Shown here: positions 45,293 through 52,948 of the stretch, in pieces
How positions within the stretch are numbered: the stretch's first letter is position 1
Layout of the letters: each line of letters starts with the position of its first letter
Assembly: GCF_019703835.1 (NCBI RefSeq)
Contig: NZ_AP023055.1
Span: forward strand, 186,001 to 250,000
DNA length: 64,000 nt
DNA from: Thaumasiovibrio subtropicus
GTDB taxonomy: Bacteria > Pseudomonadota > Gammaproteobacteria > Enterobacterales > Vibrionaceae
Reading direction: 5' to 3'
Notes under the pieces: generated by a model
The model's input: the letters and a program-made list of their open reading frames with translations, nothing else
Told to the model about the DNA's origin: nothing
Databases searched by the model: none
Translations under genes and position numbers: made by a program

Positions 45293-45318
45293 TAGGTCGC
45301 CCAGACGCAGGCGACCTA
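45293..45318 (-). other. Stem-loop between eda and the symporter gene
   Basis: A 9-bp stem TAGGTCGCC/GGCGACCTA with an 8-base loop. No T tract follows on the minus strand, so it may be a processing or attenuation site and not a full terminator. Confidence 0.4.
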
Positions 45319-45333
45319 AGCAGTAGACGAATA

Positions 45334-45957
45334 TTAAGCGACGATACTGCTCACTTCTTTGACTAGCGCTGCAAGTTCATCCCAGCGTTCTTCATCAATC
45401 AAGTTGCCCGGCACCATCCAAGTACCGCCACAGGCAAATACCGCGTCAATGGCGAGATAGTCGTTGACATTCTTCGGGCTAACGCCGCCTGTTGGCATAA
45501 AGGCAACAGGATAAACGGCGGTTAGTGCTTTTAGCATGCCTACGCCACCGGATGGCTCCGCTGGGAAAAACTTCAGGGTTTCTAAGCCCATTTCCATCGC
45601 TTGTTCAACCAAACTTGGGTTGTTGACGCCCGGAATGATTGGCATGCCACGTTGCTGACAATATTTGACTGTGGTTGGGTTAAAGCCGGGGCTGACAACA
45701 AAGTCGACGTCGGCTTCAATGGCTGCGTCCACGTGTTCGCTACGCAGAACAGTGCCCGCACCAATCAACATCTCAGGGTAGGCGTCGCGCATCAAGCGGA
45801 TGGCGTCCGCGGCGGCGTCGGTACGGAAAGTGACCTCGGCACAAGGAAGGCCATTCTCAACCAGCACTTGTGCCAGTTTCACTGCTTTGTCCGCGTCTTT
45901 AATGGCGATAACTGGAATCACTTTTAGCTCGCTCATGCGGGCATTCAATGTTGACAT
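45334..45957 (-). CDS. eda: KDPG aldolase
   Basis: A 207-residue cytoplasmic class I aldolase. It cleaves 2-keto-3-deoxy-6-phosphogluconate to pyruvate and glyceraldehyde-3-phosphate. The Schiff-base lysine is Lys129 in LETLKFFPAE, and the catalytic glutamate is Glu41 in AEVTFRT. GAGTV and MPTGGV phosphate-binding segments are present. The length is normal. It follows kdgK by 14 bp and shares its operon, the last two steps of uronate breakdown. Confidence 0.96.
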   Translation of the reverse strand: MSTLNARMSELKVIPVIAIKDADKAVKLAQVLVENGLPCAEVTFRTDAAADAIRLMRDAYPEMLIGAGTVLRSEHVDAAIEADVDFVVSPGFNPTTVKYCQQRGMPIIPGVNNPSLVEQAMEMGLETLKFFPAEPSGGVGMLKALTAVYPVAFMPTGGVSPKNVNDYLAIDAVFACGGTWMVPGNLIDEERWDELAALVKEVSSIVA

Positions 45958-45971
45958 AGTTGGGTTGTCCT

Positions 45972-46910
45972 TTATTGGTTGAGTTTGATAGCTGGCATGA
46001 CATCGCGAGGAATGATCGCACCAGGGTGTTGAATAACAGTACCGGCAAGTTGATGGCCAGATTGTGCTGATGCTTCAGCGCTGCCACCAGTGAGGCGCTG
46101 CGCTAAGTAACCGGCGCTGAAAGAATCCCCTGCAGCCGTCGTGTCGACAACGCGGTCAACACGAGTCGCAGGTACCGAGACTTGTGACTCGCCTTGAACG
46201 ATAAGGCAATCATCGGCACCGCGTTTGATGACGATTTCGGTGACGCCGGCTTGCTGAGTACGCTGAATACAGGTTTCGACATCACTGTCACCGTAGAGCA
46301 TCACTTCGTCGTCAAAGGTCAACAGTGCAATGTCAGTGAGCGCGAGCATCCGCGCGTAGGCCTTTTGGGCGTCAGACACCGCCTGCCATAAGTGGGGGCG
46401 ATAGTTGTTATCGAATAGCACTTTCGCGCCGTTTGTTTTGCATTGTTCAAGTATTTTAAACAGACGATTCTGATTTTGCTCAGAGAGGATCGCCAGACTA
46501 ATACCACTGACATAGATCGCCGAAAACTCGCTCAGAGAAGCAGAGATCTGCGTAACATCGCCTTCTTCTAGCCAATAGCGTGCAGCAGCGTCATTTCGCC
46601 AGTAATGGAATGTGCGTTCACCGGTTTGATCTGTCTCAATCAGATACAAGCCGGGCTTCTTTGTGTCAGAAAGGGTGACTAAAGAGGTGTTGATTTGCTC
46701 TGCTTCCCATGCCGCTAGCATATCGCGACTGAAGCTATCTTTACCTAAGCCCGTCACGTAGTAAGTTTCTAACCCTTGCTGGTGCGTTAATCGGGATAGG
46801 TAGAGCGCGGTGTTTAATGTATCGCCACCAAATGCCTCTACAAGGTGGCCGTCTCGACGTTGTAGTTCGACCATACACTCGCCGATCACTGCGACTTTTT
46901 GCATTACCAT
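45972..46910 (-). CDS. kdgK: 2-keto-3-deoxygluconate kinase
   Basis: A 312-residue PfkB-family sugar kinase. It phosphorylates KDG to KDPG with ATP. The N-terminal FGGDTLNTALYL substrate motif and the C-terminal DTTAAGDSFSAGYL motif (catalytic Asp) are intact. ATG 46910 has AGGGGAAG upstream. First gene of an operon with eda. A 22-bp inverted repeat (46922-46943) sits 12 bp before the start codon, where a bound repressor would block transcription. It is divergent from kduD, 299 bp away. Confidence 0.95.
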   Translation of the reverse strand: MVMQKVAVIGECMVELQRRDGHLVEAFGGDTLNTALYLSRLTHQQGLETYYVTGLGKDSFSRDMLAAWEAEQINTSLVTLSDTKKPGLYLIETDQTGERTFHYWRNDAAARYWLEEGDVTQISASLSEFSAIYVSGISLAILSEQNQNRLFKILEQCKTNGAKVLFDNNYRPHLWQAVSDAQKAYARMLALTDIALLTFDDEVMLYGDSDVETCIQRTQQAGVTEIVIKRGADDCLIVQGESQVSVPATRVDRVVDTTAAGDSFSAGYLAQRLTGGSAEASAQSGHQLAGTVIQHPGAIIPRDVMPAIKLNQ

Positions 46911-46921
46911 GTCTTCCCCTT

Positions 46922-46943
46922 AAAAATTGGTTGACCAATTTTT
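46922..46943. promoter_or_regulatory. UxuR/ExuR-like operator of kdgK-eda
   Basis: Two 10-bp perfect arms, AAAAATTGGT and ACCAATTTTT, are separated by TG. The core AAATTGGT-N2-ACCAATTT equals the UxuR/ExuR-type GntR consensus as I remember it. It is the probable site of the GntR protein encoded at 36919. Confidence 0.75.
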
Positions 46944-47209
46944 TCTAATTTAGCATCTTAAGTCAATAAAATTGAAATGTTGTTTTTATGTTCAATGGTG
47001 AAACAGCGATCTGGATCTCAAGATTAACTCTTCTCACAAAATATGCTCATCACTCAACTTTGCCAGTTTTCTAGTCCCATTATAAATAAAATTAAAACGA
47101 CTTTTCAAAAACTTGCGTTGGTTTTTGTAATGGTTAGTATGTGTTCACGAAATCGAGGTAATCTTTTTAAAACAGTGGCAAAGACCACTGTGTTTTCAGA
47201 GGGAAGAGA

Positions 47210-47971
47210 ATGATTCTTAACGCATTTAATCTAGAAGGTAAGGTGGCAATTGTCACCGGTTGTGATACAGGTTTAGGTCAAGGTATGGCACTTGGCTTGG
47301 CGCAGGCAGGTTGTGACATTGTGGGTGTCAACATTGTTGAACCAACAGACACTATTGAAAAAATCAAAGAGACCGGGCGTCGATTCCTTGATATCCGTGC
47401 CAACTTGATGAAGACAGATGACATTGCTGGCATCGTTGATCAGGCCGTGACCGAGTTTGGTAAAGTGGATATCTTGGTGAACAACGCGGGCATTATTCGC
47501 CGTGAAGATGCGATTAACTTTTCTGAGAAAGATTGGGATGAAGTGATGGACATCAATGTGAAGTCTGTTTTCTTCATGTCTCAAGCGGTCGCTAAACAGT
47601 TCATCGCGCAGGGGAATGGCGGTAAGATCGTCAACATCGCTTCAATGCTCTCTTTCCAAGGTGGTATCCGCGTGCCTTCGTATACGGCATCTAAGAGCGG
47701 TGTCATGGGGATTACACGTTTGATGGCGAACGAGTGGGCGAAACACAATATCAATGTGAACGCGATTGCACCGGGATATATGGCAACAAACAACACCGCG
47801 GCACTGCGTGCAGATGAAGCACGAAATGCTGCCATTCTAGAGCGTATTCCAGCAGACCGTTGGGGTGAGCCACAAGACCTTGCTGGCCCAGTCGTATTCC
47901 TTGCGTCCGATGCGGGCTCGTATGTCAATGGGTATACGCTTGCGGTCGACGGCGGTTGGTTAGCTCGCTAA
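47210..47971 (+). CDS. kduD: 2-dehydro-3-deoxy-D-gluconate 5-dehydrogenase (KduD)
   Basis: A 253-residue classical short-chain dehydrogenase. It reduces 2,5-diketo-3-deoxygluconate to KDG with NADH. Cofactor motif TGCDTGLGQG (about 16-25), NNAG, and active-site YTASK are seen. The overall sequence (IIRREDAINFSEKDWD, VNAIAPGYMATNNT) matches KduD. AGAGGGAAGAGA lies before the ATG. It is divergent from kdgK-eda. In this cluster it accepts the product of the DhuI-like isomerase. Confidence 0.93.
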   Translation: MILNAFNLEGKVAIVTGCDTGLGQGMALGLAQAGCDIVGVNIVEPTDTIEKIKETGRRFLDIRANLMKTDDIAGIVDQAVTEFGKVDILVNNAGIIRREDAINFSEKDWDEVMDINVKSVFFMSQAVAKQFIAQGNGGKIVNIASMLSFQGGIRVPSYTASKSGVMGITRLMANEWAKHNINVNAIAPGYMATNNTAALRADEARNAAILERIPADRWGEPQDLAGPVVFLASDAGSYVNGYTLAVDGGWLAR

Positions 47972-48085
47972 AGTGGTTGGAGGCTGCTCGGACAAGATGT
48001 TGGCTGGCACGTTACTCCATGGGAATGGTCACTTAGGTGGCCATTTTTTGTTTTCGGCAGAGAAAATAGAGAGGATGAGATCGGT

Positions 48086-48583
48086 ATGTATGATGATTTT
48101 GTGTTGGCTCAATTACTTGGTTTTGTCAGTTTTGGATTAGGTATGACGGCGTTTTATCAACGAGATGATAAGCGTCTAAAACAGATCATGGTGGTGTTTA
48201 ACCTCAATCACGCTATTCACTACGTGCTTCTTGCCGCCATGCCTGCTGCGCTAAGCAGTTTGCTTTCTGGGGCAAGAACCTGGCTGTCGATCCGTTACCG
48301 ATCTCACCAACTAGCTTGGGTATTTATCATACTTAATCTCTTCGTGGGTTGGTTTGTTGCAACGGATTGGACTGCCCTTTTTCCAATGGCGGGTTTCTGC
48401 TTAGGTACTTATGCGCTTTTTTGTCTTAAAGGACTAAAAATGCGTTTTTTCTTTGTTATCGGTGCGTTGTGCTGGCTAGCTAACAATATCATTGTCGGTT
48501 CTTGGGGGGGTGTACTTCTGGAAACCTGTTTGCTCGCGATGAATCTGCGCACCATGATCGTGATGAAGATCTCTCCTGTATGA
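48086..48583 (+). CDS. YgjV-family inner-membrane protein
   Basis: A 165-residue protein with five or so hydrophobic segments and the family features QLLGFVSFGLGMTAFYQRDD and NLNHAIHYVLL. It matches E. coli YgjV by sequence type. In E. coli, ygjV lies next to uxaCA, so association with hexuronate genes recurs here, 114 bp after kduD. A role in uronate transport or sensing is inference; the molecular function is unknown. Confidence 0.85.
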   Translation: MYDDFVLAQLLGFVSFGLGMTAFYQRDDKRLKQIMVVFNLNHAIHYVLLAAMPAALSSLLSGARTWLSIRYRSHQLAWVFIILNLFVGWFVATDWTALFPMAGFCLGTYALFCLKGLKMRFFFVIGALCWLANNIIVGSWGGVLLETCLLAMNLRTMIVMKISPV

Positions 48584-48596
48584 TTTAATAATTGAT

Positions 48597-48610
48597 ATTG
48601 TATTACAAAT
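48597..48610. promoter_or_regulatory. Inverted repeat TTGTA-T-TACAA upstream of kdgF
   Basis: ATTGTATTACAAAT contains a perfect TTGTA/TACAA dyad about 95 bp before the kdgF start. The pattern is like sites of some FCD-type GntR regulators. No second copy was noticed. Confidence 0.35.
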
Positions 48611-48703
48611 AAAGTAATCTACCTTCATTGATTACGCGAGTGAGTATCTGGGTTTCATGCGTGCTCCTCGGGTAGGGTTTGAAGACAATGTAAGGCAATT
48701 ATC

Positions 48704-49030
48704 ATGTTTGTATATAACAACGATGTTCAGCTTGAAGACCTAGGTGAAGGCATTAGCCGCAAAGTATTGGCATACAGCGACAATATGATGACCGTTGAAG
48801 TCCACTTTGAAGAAGGTGCAGTTGCAGCGATGCATAACCACCCGCATGAGCAACTGACTTATGTGCTTTCAGGTGAGTTTGAGTTCACTATTGGTGACGA
48901 AACGAAAGTGGTTAAAGCTGGCGACACTATGTACAAAGAGCCTGAAATCATGCACGGCGCAAAATGCTTGAAAGCGGGTATCTTGTTAGACAACTTTACC
49001 CCTATGCGCAAAGACTTCGTTGCCGCATAA
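48704..49030 (+). CDS. kdgF: KdgF-type cupin, unsaturated uronate linearisation
   Basis: A 108-residue single-domain cupin. KdgF converts 4,5-unsaturated galacturonate or mannuronate/guluronate monomers to the linear 5-keto acid. The metal-site histidines are in HNHPHEQ (His44, His46, His48, Gln50) and MHG (His84), with GDTMYKEP in the second cupin motif. It is the last gene of the uronate cluster on this strand. Cytoplasmic. Confidence 0.9.
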   Translation: MFVYNNDVQLEDLGEGISRKVLAYSDNMMTVEVHFEEGAVAAMHNHPHEQLTYVLSGEFEFTIGDETKVVKAGDTMYKEPEIMHGAKCLKAGILLDNFTPMRKDFVAA

Positions 49031-49424
49031 CCTGTTTTGTACGCACTTTTTCTCGAGCAGCTCGACGTTGCTTGAGTCTCGACTTTTGCTGTTGTTATTC
49101 CAGTGAATCGTCGATTTTTTTGTGCTCTTAGTATGACATCGGATGGCCTGATATTCGATGTGGTGGCTGTGGGCTAACGCAGCAACATGCTAAGAGACAT
49201 GAGCACTACCTTTTTGGGAATCTTACCCTTATCTTTTTCAGAACGTTTGGCCCTGCTTTGCAGGGCTTTTTTTTGTTCAGCAGACGTTCAGGACACAGAG
49301 TAAATTGTTGCCCCACATCCCACTTTTCCGGTTCTGGTTTGCTGGCGCTCGATTTCTTTCGCAAGATGCGCGAAGACTGATTATTCAACCCACCTTTTGT
49401 TGAAATCGATATTGGATGTAGTGG
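49031..49424. other. Intergenic region after kdgF with a strong terminator
   Basis: A 394-bp gap. A terminator at 49250 lies about 220 bases after kdgF, leaving a stretch that could be a long 3' UTR or an unannotated small RNA. No ORF or known sRNA was recognised. Confidence 0.4.
49250..49274 (+). terminator. Rho-independent terminator
   Basis: GCCCTGC/GCAGGGC with a TTT loop and eight T. Confidence 0.9.
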
Positions 49425-49976
49425 ATGACTGAAAAAGAAAAAATGCTGGCTGGAGAGATTTACCAAGCGTGGGACAGTGAGCTGACGTCTGAGCGACATA
49501 TGGCGAAGCGCCTATGCCATCAGCTTAACCAAACTTGTCCTACTAAGAAAGATGCGCGATTAGCGATAGTGAATCAATTACTTGGTTATGACAGTGACGC
49601 ACATTTAGAGTCGCCTTTCTTTTGTGACTATGGCTATAACATCAAACTAGGTAAAGGTTTTTATGCGAACCACGGTTGCACCATTTTGGATGGTGCGGAA
49701 GTGAATATTGGGGATAACTGCTTGCTCGCCCCGGGGGTGGTTATTTCGACAGCGGCGCACCCATTAGATTCACGCACGCGCCGGGAAGGGGATGAGTTTG
49801 CTCAGTCGATTACTATCGGTGATGATGTGTGGTTTGGCGCGAATGTGACAGTGTGTCCAGGGGTCACAATCGGCAACAATGTGGTGATTGGGGCGGGGAG
49901 TGTCGTGGTGAAAGACCTGCCAGCGAATACCGTGTGTGTGGGTTCGCCAGCAGTGCCAATTAAAACCATCGAGTGA
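49425..49976 (+). CDS. Maltose O-acetyltransferase-like hexapeptide acetyltransferase
   Basis: A 183-residue left-handed beta-helix acetyltransferase. The N-terminal MLAGEIYQAWDSEL is the mac domain of maltose acetyltransferase. Hexapeptide turns follow (NIGDNCLLAPGVVI, SITIGDDVWFGANV), with catalytic histidine in TAAHPLD. It transfers acetyl from acetyl-CoA to a sugar. The length matches Maa. Stands alone, convergent with the chemoreceptor. Confidence 0.88.
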   Translation: MTEKEKMLAGEIYQAWDSELTSERHMAKRLCHQLNQTCPTKKDARLAIVNQLLGYDSDAHLESPFFCDYGYNIKLGKGFYANHGCTILDGAEVNIGDNCLLAPGVVISTAAHPLDSRTRREGDEFAQSITIGDDVWFGANVTVCPGVTIGNNVVIGAGSVVVKDLPANTVCVGSPAVPIKTIE

Positions 49977-49977
49977 G

Positions 49978-51606
49978 TTAGACCTGAAATCTCGCCGCGG
50001 TTTGGCCCAAGGTTTCACTGTAATGATGGATATCTTTACTATTTTCTAGCGTAACCCTTGCTTGCTGGTTGATCTCTTCAGCTGCGGTATCGATACTCTC
50101 AATGTTTTCGACAAGTGACTTTGCGACAAGGGTTTGCTCTTCCGTTGAGACAGCGATTTGAGTGCTAAGTGACGTTATTTCGTTGGTCATTTCAAGCAGT
50201 TGATTGAAGGCATCCTCAACGTGATTGATCGACGTTAAGCTGCTTTCGACCTGTTGCTGGCTCGACAGCATACTTTGAGCGGCTTTGTTGGATTGCTGTT
50301 GTAAGGTGTGAATGATATCGCCAATTTGGCCGATTGAGTCTTGGGTTTTCTGTGCGAGCTGACGGACTTCATCGGCAACGACGGCGAAACCGCGACCGGC
50401 CTCTCCAGCGCGTGCCGCTTCAATCGCTGCATTGAGCGCAAGCAAATTTGTTTGCTCAGTAACACTGCTGATCACATCCGAAATCACGCCAATATCTGCA
50501 CTCTGCGAGTGTAACTCGCTAAAAATTTCAGAAGATGTCGCAATTGTCTTGGCTAACGCTTGGTTTTGCTGCTGTGTTTGTTGAATCAATTGTTGATTCG
50601 TCTTGGCAATTTGTTGAGCTTTGTCACAGGTACTGGAAGCTAATTGCGTTTGCATTGCAACCTCATCAAACGCCACTTGGAGTTGTGCCGTACCGGAAGC
50701 AACTTCCGAGATATCATTTCGTTGTGAGGTAAGGTTGGCGGTTGTTTGGTTAACATTGTTGGTTAGGCTACTCGCTGTGCCGTCGAGGTGTTGTATACCG
50801 GTTTTTATCTGCTGTGTTAAGCTTTTTAATCCTTGTTGCATATGATCGAGCGAGTTGGCAACTTCGCCGATTTCATCATCGTTAAAATCTTCTAAGGCGA
50901 GTGATTGAGTCAAGTTACCTTTTTCTACTTGTTTGAGCTGGCTAACAATGCGTGATAATGGTCTGTTTACTTTATTAATAATAAATGCTGCGACAGCAAT
51001 AAGAAACAGAATCGAGGTAATACCGATGATCATCGAGTTCCGCATTACCTTATTGATGGTGTTAGTCTGCTCGTTTTTTATTTCAAGTGCGTGTCGTTGA
51101 GTATCATTTTGAAATGTTGTTAGGTTTTCAATAATAGTATTGAATGGTGTTAACATCGGGCCAAGGATTAACGCCCTCGCTTGTTCAATCTCTTGATTGT
51201 CTATTAAAGAAAGATACCGGTTTTGCATTGCTTGATAGTCAGAAAACTTGCCTTCAATATCAATCAGTGCCGAATAAAAGTGCTGGTTATTTTCATCTTG
51301 TCGAAGTGTTGATAAGGCACTGACTGCATGTTGACGATTGGCTTCGATAATGACTTGAAGCTCTCGATGCGCACTAGGGTCGGTCGTTAAGCCATAATCG
51401 AGTGCATAACGACGATACGTCACGGTATAGAAGCGCAGGTCAGATACTGTGCCCATTACTTGCACGTTGTTATCAACCAATTGCTCTAACTCATCTTGAA
51501 TACTTTGGATGGCACTGGTTATATAGGTAATAAAAAGGAGAGTCACAATACCTATTGATGTGAATGAGTAAATAAGACTCTTTGAAATTGAAAGTTTGCG
51601 CTGCAT
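49978..51606 (-). CDS. Methyl-accepting chemotaxis protein
   Basis: A 542-residue inner-membrane chemoreceptor. ATG 51606 is preceded by AGGTT and followed by a membrane anchor (about 8-30). The frame extends to a TTG at 51666, which I reject. A four-helix-bundle-type periplasmic ligand region (about 31-190), TM2 about 190-212, HAMP, and a signalling domain with the hairpin [28 protein letters not shown] are present. The ligand is unknown. Confidence 0.92.
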   Translation of the reverse strand: MQRKLSISKSLIYSFTSIGIVTLLFITYITSAIQSIQDELEQLVDNNVQVMGTVSDLRFYTVTYRRYALDYGLTTDPSAHRELQVIIEANRQHAVSALSTLRQDENNQHFYSALIDIEGKFSDYQAMQNRYLSLIDNQEIEQARALILGPMLTPFNTIIENLTTFQNDTQRHALEIKNEQTNTINKVMRNSMIIGITSILFLIAVAAFIINKVNRPLSRIVSQLKQVEKGNLTQSLALEDFNDDEIGEVANSLDHMQQGLKSLTQQIKTGIQHLDGTASSLTNNVNQTTANLTSQRNDISEVASGTAQLQVAFDEVAMQTQLASSTCDKAQQIAKTNQQLIQQTQQQNQALAKTIATSSEIFSELHSQSADIGVISDVISSVTEQTNLLALNAAIEAARAGEAGRGFAVVADEVRQLAQKTQDSIGQIGDIIHTLQQQSNKAAQSMLSSQQQVESSLTSINHVEDAFNQLLEMTNEITSLSTQIAVSTEEQTLVAKSLVENIESIDTAAEEINQQARVTLENSKDIHHYSETLGQTAARFQV

Positions 51607-51814
51607 GAGTAAACCTAGATAAGATAAATGGATAGAAATATAATCTTGCTCGCAGTTTACATGCAACGTTTATTACTTTTCAGATGACTTTTCTTCAAAC
51701 CTATAGTGGTTATCAATAATATGTGCTTGAGTATAAATTATCTTGAGATGACTTGAGTTATAAAATGCGATTCCAAAGTTGAACTCGCATTTTGCGTTGA
51801 AGGCCGTATTGAGC

Positions 51815-52807
51815 CTAGTGGTGCCTTACGCTTTCTAGATACTCTTTTGGGGTAAGGTGAAAGGCGCGCTTAAAGGCGGTGATGAAGTTAGAGCTATGAT
51901 TATAGCCTGCGAGGTAGGCGGCTTGGCTGACTGAGAGGTGCTCTTCGCGCATGGCATCTCGGGCGATTTCCAAACGACGGTGACGAATAAATTCCATTAA
52001 GCTTAACCCGGTACGGCTTTTGAATAAACGCTGTAATGCGCTCACACTGAAGCCATTCTCTCTTGCAATGCTATTGAGTGTAATGGGCTTATGCAGATTT
52101 TTCTCAATATAGGTCATGATGCGATTTAGCGCTGGTGAGCGAGTATAATCGGGCGCGCGATTTGAAGCGTGCGCTTGGGATTGCTGAACGTTCTTATAAC
52201 ACAGCATGATCACCCTCAGTGCGAGTTGCTCGCAGTTCATATGGCGCATGAACTCATTACTGTCACTGCTACTTTCCAAAATGCTCTCTAGTAGGAGGTG
52301 CATTTCGTGATTGACTTCAATGGGGGTCGATTGCAGATGGGCCTGATGAGAGAGATCGATGTACTGCTTCCATTCTTCCCACAGTTTTGGTTGCTTTTCA
52401 AACCAGTCAGCGGTTAAGAAGAGATGAATTTTTCGCAAAGGTTTGTCGTTGCAGCCAATGAAGCGACGAGATGTACAGGGCTTATCAACGTGAATCACCA
52501 TGCTTTGCGGTTTTTTGTTTTCTGTCTCTAAAGCGTAAAAATGATCATCGTAGCTAAATGCTAAGGTCCCTTCTAGCACAAAGACAAAGTGAAGGCAGGG
52601 GTTAACAGACTGAATTACTTTTGTTTGTAGCTTTTCGACGCTACTACTTAGCATTAATACTAGTCCAGATGAGTAGCGTCGCGTGAAGAAATATCCCTCA
52701 GAAAGGGTCTCTCTTTTTGCATTAATAATTTTTTGATGATCAAAGCTACTGACCATCTCGGTGATCAACGACGCGCGTTCGACCTCATCCATGTGTAATA
52801 AGTTCAT
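51815..52807 (-). CDS. AraC-family regulator of the adjacent siderophore receptor
   Basis: A 330-residue regulator with a C-terminal double helix-turn-helix (about 225-325; SVSALQRLFKSRTGLSLMEFIRHRRLEIAR and YNHSSNFITAFKRAF). The N-domain binds an effector. It is divergent from the TonB receptor at 52949 with a Fur box between, like DesR with DesA for ferrioxamine B in Vibrio. AGGAA precedes the ATG. It probably activates the receptor when the ferric siderophore is present. Confidence 0.88.
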   Translation of the reverse strand: MNLLHMDEVERASLITEMVSSFDHQKIINAKRETLSEGYFFTRRYSSGLVLMLSSSVEKLQTKVIQSVNPCLHFVFVLEGTLAFSYDDHFYALETENKKPQSMVIHVDKPCTSRRFIGCNDKPLRKIHLFLTADWFEKQPKLWEEWKQYIDLSHQAHLQSTPIEVNHEMHLLLESILESSSDSNEFMRHMNCEQLALRVIMLCYKNVQQSQAHASNRAPDYTRSPALNRIMTYIEKNLHKPITLNSIARENGFSVSALQRLFKSRTGLSLMEFIRHRRLEIARDAMREEHLSVSQAAYLAGYNHSSNFITAFKRAFHLTPKEYLESVRHH

Positions 52808-52888
52808 TTCCTACTCAAGCTCATAACTCATTGGCGATTTCGCATAATCAAGCCACTTTAAAACGGAGTTTCTCAATTGTAGCATTAA

Positions 52889-52907
52889 TGATAATCAATA
52901 TCATTAA
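52889..52907. promoter_or_regulatory. Fur box between araC-type gene and receptor
   Basis: AATGATAATCAATATCATT is a near-palindrome very close to the Fur consensus, 42-60 bp upstream of the receptor ATG. It should repress both genes when iron is plentiful. Confidence 0.75.
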
Positions 52908-52948
52908 TATCAATGATTGGATCTATCCTAGCAGTCCAAGGAAAGAAA

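Noticed and set aside
45090..45326. 78-codon frame between the symporter and eda
   Set aside because: It covers the symporter promoter and the intercistronic stem-loop; basic, low-complexity end and no ribosome site.
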